DNA of 64,000 nt from Marilutibacter penaei (GTDB lineage: Bacteria > Pseudomonadota > Gammaproteobacteria > Xanthomonadales > Xanthomonadaceae): assembly GCF_014145395.1 (NCBI RefSeq), contig NZ_JACHTE010000001.1, forward strand, positions 372,001 to 436,000. Direction: 5' to 3'. Every line of letters begins with the position of its first letter. Within the stretch, counting starts at the first letter, position 1. Of the stretch, positions 1 through 8,765 are shown piece by piece. The notes under the pieces are model-generated. The model made no database searches. It was not told the DNA's origin and was given only the letters and a program-made list of their open reading frames with translations. A program made the position numbers and the translations under genes.

Positions 1-203
1 CCGAGATCGACAAGCTGCAGGCCCTGCAGCTAACCCGCTCGCCGATGGACCGCCGCTGGGGCACGGCCACGCTGCGGCTGGACACCGCCGGCGCCAACGC
101 GCTCGGCCCGCCCTTGCGGATCCGCTTCCTGCCGGTGGATGACGCCCGCGCGCTGCACGACCGGTTGGCGGAGACCCTGTCCACCCGGCCGTTGCGCTGG
201 TAG
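1..203 (+). CDS. PH-domain (YdbT-type, bPH2) membrane protein, C-terminal end only
   Basis: Partial gene that enters from the left edge; the reading frame begins at base 3 and stops at TAG 201-203. The visible 66 residues include EIDKLQALQLTRSPMDRRWG and a later LRIRFLPVDDARALHDRL stretch. This resembles the last bacterial PH domain (bPH2) of YdbT-like membrane proteins, where a phrase of the type 'K(I/L)QA...SP.QRR.G.A' precedes a final beta strand and helix. Function of this family is poorly defined; it is membrane-associated. The family call rests on one short segment, so confidence is moderate. Confidence 0.5.
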   Translation, partial: EIDKLQALQLTRSPMDRRWGTATLRLDTAGANALGPPLRIRFLPVDDARALHDRLAETLSTRPLRW

Positions 204-212
204 CAGGAGCGC

Positions 213-1205
213 TCAGGCCTTTCCGCGCAGCGTGCGCCTGAGCCGTGCAGCGCCGTCGCGCAGGCGACGCTTCCAGCGCGGGGTGGGCGCACGCGCTTCT
301 TCCATCGCGCGCGGCGCGAGGACCTCTTCGATCAGGACCCGCCAGCGTGCGACGTTCGCCGAGTCGTCGTAGTCGCGGCCCCGCTGCAGGCCGTTCTCGA
401 CCATGCCGCGGTACAGGCCGGGCTCGCCAAGCAGCCGCTCGATCGCGCGCCGCGCCGCCGCCGGCCCATCGACCTCGATGAAGTCCAGCGGTCCCTCGCG
501 CAGCTCACGGTACCCGGCCTCCGGTCCCAGCAGGGCCGGCACCCCGGCCAGCCAGGCATTGAACAGCTTCCACGCGGGTTTGTTGCGGACGACAGTCGCA
601 CCGCTGGGACGCACCGCCAGCATCAGGTCGACGTCGTGCAGGTCGTGGTAAGCGGGCGGACGGTCGCCCGTGGCCTGGAAGTGGCAGCGCATTTCCAGTC
701 CGCGCGCCTGCAGGAAGCCCTGCCACTCCCCGTCGAGGAAACCCGGGTGCAGGTTCTGCCGGGTGCCGGGGAACAGCAGCACCCGTGGCCGGTCACCGCG
801 CGCGCCGTCGCGGACGATCAGGCCCGGCTGACGCCAGTGCGGGACATGGAAGCAACGCTCGCCATCGGCCGAGGCCGCGTTCTGCACGACCTCGACGTCG
901 GCATACCCGACCGGATTGCGGTCGCTGCGGGTCGCCACCAGCAGGGCGCGGCTGCGCGCACGCACGTGGGCACGCTCGACCGCGCGCTTGTCGCCCGCAT
1001 AGAACACCACCGGCCCATCGGCCGGCACGCGGTTGTCGAGCACGACGTCCAGCCCGGCATCGGCGAGCCGGCGCCAGGTCAGCACGATCCAGTAGTGTTC
1101 GCCGAGGACCAGGCGATGCGGTTCGCGGTCGGGGTCCAGCGAACGCCAGCGCGCCAGGTCGGCGTCGGTCGCGTCGAGGAAGAAGGTCGTGCGGGGGCTT
1201 GGCAT
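213..1205 (-). CDS. Predicted GT-B glycosyltransferase-like protein
   Basis: A 330-residue soluble protein. The C-terminal half has the look of a GT-B fold sugar-nucleotide domain: VLLFPGTRQNLHPG, then KPAWKLFNAWLAGVPALLGP followed by GYRELREG, which matches the usual 'K...E/N A.A.G.P.(I/L)' donor-site pattern of family 1/4 enzymes. The extreme C-terminus is basic (RWKRRLRDGAARLRRTLRGK) and could lie on the membrane surface. I prefer the ATG at 1205, preceded by GGAAG about 10 bases upstream; an in-frame ATG at 1244 would add 13 residues. It is divergent from the next gene, another glycosyltransferase-like gene, so the pair probably acts on surface polysaccharide or LPS core. Substrate unknown; the call is by motif only. 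Confidence 0.5.
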   Translation of the reverse strand: MPSPRTTFFLDATDADLARWRSLDPDREPHRLVLGEHYWIVLTWRRLADAGLDVVLDNRVPADGPVVFYAGDKRAVERAHVRARSRALLVATRSDRNPVGYADVEVVQNAASADGERCFHVPHWRQPGLIVRDGARGDRPRVLLFPGTRQNLHPGFLDGEWQGFLQARGLEMRCHFQATGDRPPAYHDLHDVDLMLAVRPSGATVVRNKPAWKLFNAWLAGVPALLGPEAGYRELREGPLDFIEVDGPAAARRAIERLLGEPGLYRGMVENGLQRGRDYDDSANVARWRVLIEEVLAPRAMEEARAPTPRWKRRLRDGAARLRRTLRGKA

Positions 1206-1309
1206 CCGGGATCGCTTCCAGTCCGCCGGCGCTGCGGGCACCATGCCCCTGCCGGACCGTCGCGTCCATCATATCGAGCCGCCCGAGCCCGCCGCATGGA
1301 GCCCCGCCG

Positions 1310-2326
1310 ATGACCCGCATCCTGTTCGTTCCCGTGTCCGGGGGCGCCGGCAGTGGCGAAGTGCAGCGCTGCCGCCTGCTGGCCGACGCGCTCGTTGCGG
1401 CCCATCCCCTGCTGCAGCCGCACTTCCTGCTGGCCGAAGGCACGCCGGCGCTGCCTTGGCCGACCACGACCCTGCCGGCCTCGCCGACCCGCGCCGTCAC
1501 GGAGGTCGTCGCCGCAATCGAAGCATTGCGCCCCGCCGTGGTGCTGTTCGACGGCAACACCCGGGTGAAGGCGCTCGACGCCACTCGCCGGGTCGGCGCC
1601 AAAGTCGTGCTGCTCAGTTCACGCCCCAGCGCGCGCGACCGCGGTTTCCGCGCGCGGCGGATGGCCCGGCTGGACGCCCACTGGCTGGTCGGCGCCGAAC
1701 TGCTGGGCGCCGGGGGATGGCACGAGCGCGTCGCCCGCTGGCGGCATCCGCGGGTCGAGGTCCGGCGTTTCGCCACGCTTTTTTCCCCACCGGCCGATAC
1801 CGGGGCCGTGCAGGCCCGCTGCGGCGTCGCCCCGCCCTACGTGGTCGTGTGCCACGGCGGTGGCCGGCATCGCGTCGGTGACCGGGATGCGGCGGGCCTG
1901 TTCGGCGAGGCCGCGTCACGGGTCGCGGCCGGAGGACTCGCCACGGTCGCGGTCGGGGCCGAGGGCGCGGCGCCGGCGGTGTCCATCGACGCGCTTCCGA
2001 ATGCCGAACTGATGGCCCTGCTGCAGGGCGCCGATGCCGCGCTGCTGGCGGGCGGCAGCCTGCTGGTACAGGCGCTGTCGCTCGGGACGCCGGTGCTGGC
2101 TTTGCCGATGCAGGACGAACAGGCCGCTCGGGTACGCTGGCTGGCCGACGCAGGTGCCGTCAGGGCGACCCGCGATACGGCGCCGGCGGCGTTGGCAGAA
2201 GGGCTGGCGGCACTGGCCCGCGACGCCGACGCACGCGCGTCACTCCGGGCCGCGACCGCGCGGCTTGGCCTGCGCAACGGCCTGCCGGACGCCGTCGACG
2301 CCCTCGCCCGCCTCGCCGGCGCCTGA
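1310..2326 (+). CDS. Glycosyltransferase, MurG/GT28-like
   Basis: A 338-residue protein starting MTRILFVPVSGGAGSGEVQRC, a beta strand plus glycine-rich loop typical of the N-terminal half of GT-B glycosyltransferases. The C-terminal half contains YVVVCHGGG, then ADAALLAGGSLLVQALSLGT and PVLALPMQDEQAARVRWLAD. The 'GG..(L/T)..E/QAL..G.P.L..P...DQ' arrangement is the MurG/UDP-glucuronosyltransferase donor-binding motif. No membrane segments are evident. It lies next to two other sugar-transfer genes, suggesting a role in a surface glycan, but the product cannot be named. The start is the ATG at 1310; the open frame reaches further upstream, but that part overlaps the divergent gene. Confidence 0.65.
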   Translation: MTRILFVPVSGGAGSGEVQRCRLLADALVAAHPLLQPHFLLAEGTPALPWPTTTLPASPTRAVTEVVAAIEALRPAVVLFDGNTRVKALDATRRVGAKVVLLSSRPSARDRGFRARRMARLDAHWLVGAELLGAGGWHERVARWRHPRVEVRRFATLFSPPADTGAVQARCGVAPPYVVVCHGGGRHRVGDRDAAGLFGEAASRVAAGGLATVAVGAEGAAPAVSIDALPNAELMALLQGADAALLAGGSLLVQALSLGTPVLALPMQDEQAARVRWLADAGAVRATRDTAPAALAEGLAALARDADARASLRAATARLGLRNGLPDAVDALARLAGA

Positions 2327-2343
2327 GCCGCCGTCCGAGCCGC

Positions 2344-4086
2344 TCAGTCCTCGAGTTCGTCCTCGCCGCCTCGCCACGCGCTCGGATCAAGCTCCGGTGG
2401 CGTGCATCCGGGCACGACCGCACCGGCGTCGACCAGCCACCAACTGCGCCGGTTCGCGGTGCCGACCTCGACGGCCTTCGAAGCATCGATGCACGGCCCC
2501 ATCACGGCCTGCAGGATCAGCACCTTGCGCGTCGGGTCCGCCTGCATCCAGTCGATCGCACCGGCCAGCTGCACGTGGGGCGGTTGGGTGAAGCCCCAGT
2601 CCATCGCCGCCCGGTCCGCCTGCAGCAGGTTCTGCTCCTTCCAGCCGACCAGGCCCAGTTCGGTGCCCGGACCGATCATGCGACCGGTCTTTTCCATCAC
2701 TTCGCGCGCGGAGGACGAGGGGTTCATCAGCGGATACGCGAGCACGCCGTACAGCACCCACAAGCCGGCCAGGCCGGCTACGGTGCCATGCGCACCGCGG
2801 CGCGGGCCGAACCACAGCAGCGCGGCACTGAACCACACGCCGATCGCCAGCATCAGCCAGGTCGCCTGCGTCACCGCGGCGTCGGTGAAACCGCGGTCCT
2901 CCACCAGCCTGCGTTCGAAACCGGGCTCGCCGGTCCACATCGCGATGCCGGCCCCCAGCGCCGCCAACGCCAACAGGCTGCCGAACACGAAGGCCAGCCG
3001 AGGCGGCCACGCCTTCCTGAGCAGGCCCGGCAGCAGCGGCGCCAACGCCAGGCAGGCCATCGGCAGCGCCGGCATGATGTAGACGTCGCGCTTGCCCTGC
3101 GGGATCGAAAAGAACACCAGGATCAACAGCCACCAGGCCAGCGGCAGCAGGTAGCGCGCATCGCGGCGCTTCAGTCGCCGCCACCAGGCCGGCAGCGCCC
3201 AGGGCAGCGCCAGCATCGGCGGCAGCCACATCGTCAGCACCACGCCGAGGTGGTACCACGGCGGCTGGTGGTGGTCCCAGCTCTTCGCGTACCGGTTGGC
3301 AGTCTGGTTGAACAGGATGTCGTCGAGGTAGGCCCGGTAGGTCGGGTCCGGCTGGCCAAGTGCGGCCGTCACCATCGGCACCAGCCACAACCCAGCCGCG
3401 AGTGCGAACACCACCGGCCCCAGCCACCAGCGCGGGTCCCGGAACTGCTGGCGCACGCGGGGCCAGCCTGCGAACGCCGCGACTGCCGCGGGCAGCAGCA
3501 TCAGCAGGGCCAGCGCGCCCACCCCTTTGGTGATGGTGCCCAGCCCGGCCGCGAACCAGCCCAGCCACCACCAGCGCCAGCCGTCGTTGAGCAGGATGTG
3601 CCGGAGCAGGCCGTAGTTGGCCAGCGTGATGTAGAAGGTGACCAGCGGGTCGATCTGGGCCTTCTTGGCCTGGTAGGTGAACTGCACCGCGAACAGCAGC
3701 GCCCAGCCCGCGTAGAGCCCCACCTTGCGCGTCCAAAGTCGCGCGCCCAGGTCGGTCACGCACCACAGGGTCCCCAGTGCGGCCAGCAGGGACGGCAGCA
3801 GGAAGGCGACCTTCCAGTCGCGGATCACCGTGTAGAACGCCGCCTGCAGCCACATCAGCATCGGCGGCTTGTCGGAATACAACTCGCTGCCGCGGTGCGG
3901 GAACAGCCAGTCACCGCTTTCGACCATCTGCTTGGCGACGAGCGCGAAGCGCGGCTCGTCGGCGGGCCACGGGTCGCGCAGGCCAAGACCGGCACCGAGC
4001 ACGAGGATCGCGACGATCCAGAACAGCGTGGTGGGGCCGAGCCAGCGCGCACGGCGGGCCGGGATCGAAGGCAGTGGGGTCGTCAT
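2344..4086 (-). CDS. GT39-family lipid-linked sugar transferase, ArnT-like
   Basis: About 580 residues with roughly a dozen hydrophobic segments, the layout of ArnT/PMT-type integral membrane glycosyltransferases (GT-C). Near the N-terminus is GLRDPWPADEPRFALVAKQM, containing the conserved acidic residues of the first periplasmic loop used in catalysis, followed by LYSDKPPMLMWLQA, another ArnT signature. These enzymes move a sugar such as 4-amino-4-deoxyarabinose from undecaprenyl phosphate onto lipid A on the periplasmic face. The acceptor and sugar here are not known. The C-terminal 150 residues form a soluble periplasmic domain. Two starts are possible (4095 and 4086). A TATCAT box lies just upstream (4094-4099) and would place the transcript start near 4087, which favours 4086 with little or no leader. 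Confidence 0.75.
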   Translation of the reverse strand: MTTPLPSIPARRARWLGPTTLFWIVAILVLGAGLGLRDPWPADEPRFALVAKQMVESGDWLFPHRGSELYSDKPPMLMWLQAAFYTVIRDWKVAFLLPSLLAALGTLWCVTDLGARLWTRKVGLYAGWALLFAVQFTYQAKKAQIDPLVTFYITLANYGLLRHILLNDGWRWWWLGWFAAGLGTITKGVGALALLMLLPAAVAAFAGWPRVRQQFRDPRWWLGPVVFALAAGLWLVPMVTAALGQPDPTYRAYLDDILFNQTANRYAKSWDHHQPPWYHLGVVLTMWLPPMLALPWALPAWWRRLKRRDARYLLPLAWWLLILVFFSIPQGKRDVYIMPALPMACLALAPLLPGLLRKAWPPRLAFVFGSLLALAALGAGIAMWTGEPGFERRLVEDRGFTDAAVTQATWLMLAIGVWFSAALLWFGPRRGAHGTVAGLAGLWVLYGVLAYPLMNPSSSAREVMEKTGRMIGPGTELGLVGWKEQNLLQADRAAMDWGFTQPPHVQLAGAIDWMQADPTRKVLILQAVMGPCIDASKAVEVGTANRRSWWLVDAGAVVPGCTPPELDPSAWRGGEDELED

Positions 4087-4161
4087 GGACCGCATGATAC
4101 GGGGTGCGCCGCGGCGATGACGGAAGGCCGCTGCACCGCCGGTGCGCGCGGAACCTGGGCC

Positions 4162-5478
4162 TCAGGCCGCCTTCAACAGGCGCGCATAGAAGAAGCCGTC
4201 GCCGCCGCCTTCACCCGGCAGGCGCTGTCGGCCCGGCCCGCTCGCGTGGCCGAAACGCTCGGCGAGGGGATCGACCCGTGCGTCGGGGGTACGGGCCAGG
4301 AAGGCCTCGACCTGCGCCGCGTTCTCGGCCTTGAGGATCGAGCAGGTCGCATACAGCAGCACGCCACCGGGCGCGAGCTTCTGCCAGAGCACGTCCAGCA
4401 GGCGCGCCTGCAGCTTGACCAGTGCGGTGATGTCCGACTCGCGCCGATGCAGACGCACGTCGGGCTGGCGACGCACGATGCCGGTGGCCGAGCACGGCGC
4501 ATCCAGCAGCACCGCATCGAACGGCTGGCCACTCCACCAGTCGTCCTTCGCACTCGCCGCATCCACCGCCATCAGGCGGATATCGCCGCGCAGCTGCAAG
4601 CGCTTGAGGGTGCCTTCGACGGCTTCAAGCCGCTTCGGATCGACATCCAGCGCCGTCATGCGCAAGCTCGGGTCGCGCTCGAGCAGGTGCGCGGTCTTGC
4701 CGCCGGGCGCCGCACAGGCGTCCAGCACGCGCCCACCCGCCGGAGGCGCCAGCGCATCGGCGACCGCCTGCGCGGAGGCATCCTGCACCGACACCGCGCC
4801 GGCCGTGAAGCCGGGCAGGGCCGTCACGGCCAGCGTGCCCTCTACCCGCAGCGCATCGGCGAGCGTGGGGTCGGGCAGCGCGGAGATGCCGGCGGCGGCC
4901 AGGCGTTCCCGATACGCCTCCCGGCTGCCCTGCTGGCGGTTGACACGCAACCACAGCGGCGCGGGCGCGATGCTTTCGGCGAAGATGGACCCGGCCAGCG
5001 CGGGCCAGTCCCCCCGGATGCGTTCGCGCAACCAGTCCGGCCAGTCCGTGTCGGGCGGCAACGTGGGCAGGCCCTCGCGCTGGGCACGGCGCAGCAACGC
5101 GTTGACGAGTCCCGCCTGGTGCCGGCGCCCCAGCACGCGCGCCGCTTCGACAGTCGAGGCCACCGCTGCATGCGCCGGCAGCCCCAGCGGGTCCAGCTGA
5201 GCGAAGCCGACGAACAGCAGCATTTTCAGCTCGCCATCGCGACGGCCGGGCGGTTTGGCCATCCACTGCGCCAGTGCCGCCTCGTACCGCGCGGGCTGGC
5301 GCAGAACCGCGAAGCACAGGGTCTCGACCAGCGCGCGGTCGCGCGGATCGTCCAGGGTCGGCAGGCGCCTGGCGAGTTCGACGCGCAGGGACCTGCCGCG
5401 CAGGAACACGGCATCGAGGACGCCCGCCGCGACGGCGCGCGGCTGCGCGCCGGGGGCACCGGTGGAAGAGGCGATCAT
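4162..5478 (-). CDS. rsmB: 16S rRNA m5C967 methyltransferase RsmB
   Basis: A 438-residue protein with the RsmB layout: an N-terminal NusB-like RNA-binding domain (about residues 15-145) and a C-terminal Rossmann methyltransferase. SAM motif I is VLDACAAPGGKTAHLLE, motif IV is LLDAPCSATGIVRRQPDVR with its PC dipeptide, and motif VI is LLYATCSILKAENAAQV with the TC catalytic cysteine. All key residues are present. It methylates C967 of 16S rRNA. Length matches the family (about 430). In many gammaproteobacteria rsmB follows def-fmt; those genes are not in this window, and here it follows a membrane protein gene in the same direction, 65 bases away. Confidence 0.95.
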   Translation of the reverse strand: MIASSTGAPGAQPRAVAAGVLDAVFLRGRSLRVELARRLPTLDDPRDRALVETLCFAVLRQPARYEAALAQWMAKPPGRRDGELKMLLFVGFAQLDPLGLPAHAAVASTVEAARVLGRRHQAGLVNALLRRAQREGLPTLPPDTDWPDWLRERIRGDWPALAGSIFAESIAPAPLWLRVNRQQGSREAYRERLAAAGISALPDPTLADALRVEGTLAVTALPGFTAGAVSVQDASAQAVADALAPPAGGRVLDACAAPGGKTAHLLERDPSLRMTALDVDPKRLEAVEGTLKRLQLRGDIRLMAVDAASAKDDWWSGQPFDAVLLDAPCSATGIVRRQPDVRLHRRESDITALVKLQARLLDVLWQKLAPGGVLLYATCSILKAENAAQVEAFLARTPDARVDPLAERFGHASGPGRQRLPGEGGGDGFFYARLLKAA

Positions 5479-5491
5479 GCCGCCATTGTCG

Positions 5492-5528
5492 GCGATCCCG
5501 GCCCTGCTGTCGCCGGGGCCGGGATCGC
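5492..5528 (-). terminator. Perfect 13-bp inverted repeat, possible terminator
   Basis: GCGATCCCGGCCC (5492-5504) pairs exactly with GGGCCGGGATCGC (5516-5528) around an 11-base loop. It sits between the stop of the DUF6159-like gene (5543) and the start of rsmB (5478), both leftward. There is no T-run on either side, so if it ends transcription it is not a classic intrinsic terminator; it could instead stabilise an mRNA end. Confidence 0.35.
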
Positions 5529-5542
5529 GATGCCGTCGGGGC

Positions 5543-6373
5543 CTACTTCGCCGCGAAGGCCTGCTCCAGGTGCAGGTCCTGGAATGCGGCCGGGGCCTCG
5601 CCCCGCGTGACGTACTGGTACAGCGCCGCCGAATACACGCCGCTCAGCGCCGCCTGGTAGATGCCCATCACCAGCACGATGGCGACGGTGAACACCCCGA
5701 TCCCGATCGCCATCGCGGTCGACACCTGCGTGGCGAAGAAGGCCGAGGCGAAGCCGGCCACCACGACCACCGCGGTGAGCAGCCCGAAGGCGAGCCCGAT
5801 GCCGGCCTGGCCGATGATGCTCTCGCCCCAGGTGCGTTTGAGCAGGTTGACGCTGCTCTTCAGCGCATCGATGGGCCCGACGTCGGTGCTGACCAGGATC
5901 GGCACCACCAAGAAGGTCGCCAGCGTCCATATCGCACCCAGGCCACTGCCCAGCAGGCGCACGAGGAGGTTGTTCTCCCGGTTCTTCAACGCCCCCAGCA
6001 GCATGCCGACGGTCGCGGCGATCGCGGCATAGCCGAGGATGGCCCCCATGCGCGAACTCGCGGCGCGGAAGCCGTCGGACAGCGTCGGGTCGCCGCCGTC
6101 CATGCGGATCATCGCCGCGCCGACCAGGGCGCAGTTGAAGAAGATGATCACCGTGTACTGGCAGAAGTAGAACAGGAAGCCCCAGAACGCGCTGATCGCG
6201 GTGAGGCCGTTGTCGAAGATGCCGAAGGCGAACGTCGGCAACGCGAAGCTGGCCAGCACCACCAGGGTGGCGAGGCCCGAAATCAACGGAAACAGCATCA
6301 GTTCCTTGTCGGAGCGCAACACCGACGCGCTGGCTTTCACCAGCCCCCAACTGCGCGAGAGCTTGTCGAACAT
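5543..6373 (-). CDS. DUF6159-type multi-pass membrane protein
   Basis: A 276-residue protein, MFDKLSRSWGLVKASASVLR at the N-terminus, then about six hydrophobic segments spread over residues 30-255 and a soluble tail. The opening 'F.(R/K)SW.L.K.S..VL..DKEL..FP..S' is characteristic of the uncharacterised DUF6159 membrane family. The start at 6373 is chosen because a strong Shine-Dalgarno (GGAGGGGAG) lies immediately upstream; longer in-frame starts up to 6442 would read through it. Function unknown; the family is found widely in bacteria and archaea. No partner gene is apparent: the neighbours are folK upstream and rsmB downstream. Confidence 0.7.
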   Translation of the reverse strand: MFDKLSRSWGLVKASASVLRSDKELMLFPLISGLATLVVLASFALPTFAFGIFDNGLTAISAFWGFLFYFCQYTVIIFFNCALVGAAMIRMDGGDPTLSDGFRAASSRMGAILGYAAIAATVGMLLGALKNRENNLLVRLLGSGLGAIWTLATFLVVPILVSTDVGPIDALKSSVNLLKRTWGESIIGQAGIGLAFGLLTAVVVVAGFASAFFATQVSTAMAIGIGVFTVAIVLVMGIYQAALSGVYSAALYQYVTRGEAPAAFQDLHLEQAFAAK

Positions 6374-6487
6374 GGGACTCCCCTCCATGGATCCCCCCCG
6401 GCGCCGATTATGCCTGTTCCGCATGACGGTTCCAGCCGGCACGCGACTGCCATCACACTCCCCGCTCGCGCGGCCGGCCTCTACCGG

Positions 6488-6985
6488 CTACAGGGCGACC
6501 GCCTCCAGCGCCTGCCCGTACTCCGGGTGCGCGGCCCACAGCGACGCCAGGGTCTGCCCGCTCCCGGGCACGACCATGCCGGGGTCGATCTCGGCCAGGG
6601 GCCGCAGGACGAAGGCATGCTTCAGTTCCGGACGCGGCAGGTGCAGGTTGCCGGGGCCGTCGAGCACGACGTCGTCGAACAGCACGATGTCGATATCGAG
6701 GGTGCGATTGCCGAAACGGGGTCCGCTGCGGTCGCGGCCGTGCGCGTCCTCCAACGCATGCAGCCAGGCGTTCAGCGCGTACGGGTCCATGCCGGTCCGG
6801 ATGATGGCCGCTGCGTTCAGGAAATCGTCCCCGTCGAAACCTACCGCCCGGGTGCGATACACCCGCGACAGCACGAGTTCGCCGAAGTGCGCACGCAACG
6901 CATCGATCCCGCTGCGCAGGTTCGCTTCCGGATCCAGGTTGCTGCCCAGGCTGAGGTAGGCGCGGTGCAGGCCGGACGGGCTCAC
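6488..6985 (-). CDS. folK: HPPK, 6-hydroxymethyl-dihydropterin pyrophosphokinase
   Basis: A 165-residue enzyme of folate synthesis that transfers pyrophosphate from ATP to 6-hydroxymethyl-7,8-dihydropterin. The signatures are AYLSLGSNLDPEANL near the start, the R...YRTRAVGF loop, and the diagnostic RFGNRTLDIDIVLFDD segment with the two Mg-binding aspartates, followed by LPRPELKHAFVLRPL. Length is normal. The start codon is GTG (6983-6985), overlapping the stop of the upstream MscS gene by four bases (GTGA), so translation is probably coupled. folB lies a little further upstream in the same direction, making a loose folate cluster. Confidence 0.95.
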   Translation of the reverse strand: MSPSGLHRAYLSLGSNLDPEANLRSGIDALRAHFGELVLSRVYRTRAVGFDGDDFLNAAAIIRTGMDPYALNAWLHALEDAHGRDRSGPRFGNRTLDIDIVLFDDVVLDGPGNLHLPRPELKHAFVLRPLAEIDPGMVVPGSGQTLASLWAAHPEYGQALEAVAL

Positions 6986-8277
6986 GCCGCCTCCCCGGCG
7001 GCGTCCCGCAGGGTCGCGAAGCCCATGGCCATGTCCGCCCCGCCGGGTTGCTGGAACAGCCGCAGGCCGAACTCCGGCAGGATCGCCAGCAGGTGGTCGA
7101 AGATGTCCGCCTGGATGCCCTCGTACTCGCCCCAGGCCGTGGTGGCCGCGAAGCAGTACACCTCCAGCGGCAGGCCGGTCGGGCCGGGGTCGAGCTGGCG
7201 GACCATCAGGGTCTTGCCGTGATCGACCCTCGGATGCGCCTCCAGGTAGGCGGTGACGTAGGCGCGGAAGCAGCCGACATTGGTCAGCCGGCGCGCATTG
7301 AGGATCCGCCCCTCGCCCTCAGGAAGCCGCGCATTCCAGTCTTCGAGCTCCGAACGCTTGCGCTCGAAATGCGCCTGCAGCAAGGCGAAGCGCGACAGTC
7401 GCCGCTGCAGGGCGTCGTCGAGGAAACGCACCGTGCCCTGGTCGACGTGCAGCGCGCGCTTGATCCGGCGCCCACCCGATTCACTCATGCCGCGCCAGTT
7501 CTTGACGCTGGCATCGATCAGCTTGTGGGTCGGCACGGTGACGATGGTCTTGTCGAAGGCCTGCACCTTCACCGTGTGCAGGGCGATGTCGACGATGTCG
7601 CCGTCCACGCCCATCGAGGGGATCTCGATCCAGTCGCCCACCCGCACCATGTCGTTGGACGCGATCTGCACGCTCGCCACCAGCGACAGGATGGTGTCCT
7701 TGAACACCAGCAGCAGGACGGCGGCGAATGCCCCCAGCCCGCCGAGCAGCACCAGCGGCGACTTGTTGATCAGCACCGCGACGATGGCGATCATCGCGAC
7801 CACGTACACGACGATCTTGCCCAGCTGTACGTAGCCCTTGATCGGCCGGTTGCGGGCGTCGGGGCGTCGTTCGTAGAGGTCGTTCAGCGCGGACAGGAAG
7901 GCACTCGCGGCCATCGCCACCACCAGCACCATGTAGGCCAGCGCGACCTTGCCGAGCACCAGCACCAGCAGCTCCGGCAGGCCGGGCACCAGCCTCAGGC
8001 CGGCATAGACCACCAGCGCCGGCGCCACGTGCGACACCCGCTTGATCACGCCCCGCGCGAGCAGCGCGTCATCGATGCGGGTGGGACTGGCCTGCACCGC
8101 CCGCACGACCAGCGGCCGCACGATGCGCTGCGTCAGCCAGTCCACCAGCACGGCGACAACCACCAGGCCGAGCAGCGACAGGGCGGTCAGCGCCCAATCC
8201 GTGTTGCCGGACCCGTCCACGGCGCTGCGCCATTGCGAAAGGAGGGATTCGGGCAGCCAGTCGGTCACGTCATTCAT
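6982..8277 (-). CDS. MscS-family mechanosensitive channel, YbdG-like
   Basis: A 431-residue inner-membrane protein with about five hydrophobic segments in residues 25-200, then the MscS beta domain. The pore-lining helix region reads LVLLGGLGAFAAVLLLVFKD followed by TILSLVASVQIASNDMVRVGDWIEIP, the usual join of TM3 to the beta domain (DWIEIP...G.V.DI.L.TVKV). The long soluble C-terminus with KNWRGMSESGGRRIKRAL is typical of the YbdG/MscM subfamily. Such channels open under hypo-osmotic stress to let solutes out. It overlaps folK by four bases. Confidence 0.88.
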   Translation of the reverse strand: MNDVTDWLPESLLSQWRSAVDGSGNTDWALTALSLLGLVVVAVLVDWLTQRIVRPLVVRAVQASPTRIDDALLARGVIKRVSHVAPALVVYAGLRLVPGLPELLVLVLGKVALAYMVLVVAMAASAFLSALNDLYERRPDARNRPIKGYVQLGKIVVYVVAMIAIVAVLINKSPLVLLGGLGAFAAVLLLVFKDTILSLVASVQIASNDMVRVGDWIEIPSMGVDGDIVDIALHTVKVQAFDKTIVTVPTHKLIDASVKNWRGMSESGGRRIKRALHVDQGTVRFLDDALQRRLSRFALLQAHFERKRSELEDWNARLPEGEGRILNARRLTNVGCFRAYVTAYLEAHPRVDHGKTLMVRQLDPGPTGLPLEVYCFAATTAWGEYEGIQADIFDHLLAILPEFGLRLFQQPGGADMAMGFATLRDAAGEAA

Positions 8278-8321
8278 CCTGTCAGGGTAGCGGCGGGGCG
8301 CCGGCGATCAAGGGAGCGGCC

Positions 8322-8681
8322 TCAGCCCTCGCCACGGCTGCGTTCGATCACCACCCCGACCGCCCGTGCACCGCGCACCGCGCCCGGCTTGCCCAGCTTC
8401 AGGCGCAGCCGCTGGACCCCGAACTCGTCCAGGATCAGCGCGGCGACCCGCTCCGCCAGTGTTTCCACCAGACCGAACTCGGAGGCTTTCACGTAGGCGA
8501 TCACGCGCTTGCTCACGGCCTTGTAGTTCAGCGTGTCGGCGATGTCGTCGGTCGCGGCGGGCACCCGGTTGTCGAAGGCCATCTCGATGTCGAAGACCAG
8601 CGGCTGGCGCACGCGGCGCTCCCAGTCGTAGATGCCGATCAGGGCATCGATCTCGAGCCCTTCGATGAATACGTGGTCCAT
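8322..8681 (-). CDS. folB: Dihydroneopterin aldolase
   Basis: A 119-residue protein beginning MDHVFIEGLEIDALIGIYDW, the standard FolB opening, in which the glutamate/isoleucine pterin-binding strand and the GIYDWER segment are conserved. It continues with DIADTLNYKAVSKRVIAYVK and FGLVETLAERVAALIL, which contains the active-site glutamate (VETLAE). The enzyme converts dihydroneopterin to 6-hydroxymethyl-dihydropterin, the substrate of FolK encoded about 1.3 kb downstream on the same strand. Length is normal for the family (115-125). Confidence 0.95.
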   Translation of the reverse strand: MDHVFIEGLEIDALIGIYDWERRVRQPLVFDIEMAFDNRVPAATDDIADTLNYKAVSKRVIAYVKASEFGLVETLAERVAALILDEFGVQRLRLKLGKPGAVRGARAVGVVIERSRGEG

Positions 8682-8765
8682 GTCTTGGATGAAAACAGCC
8701 CGGGGGTGGCCATGGTAAGGCGCCTGCCCGCCGCATGCGCCCTCCCTACGTGCCGGGGCAGGGCC

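Noticed and set aside
2575-5610. A 1011-codon open frame on the plus strand across the ArnT-like and rsmB genes
   Set aside because: It is antisense to two well-supported genes and its translation is low-complexity (Arg, Gln, Gly, Pro). Long shadow frames are expected at this GC content.
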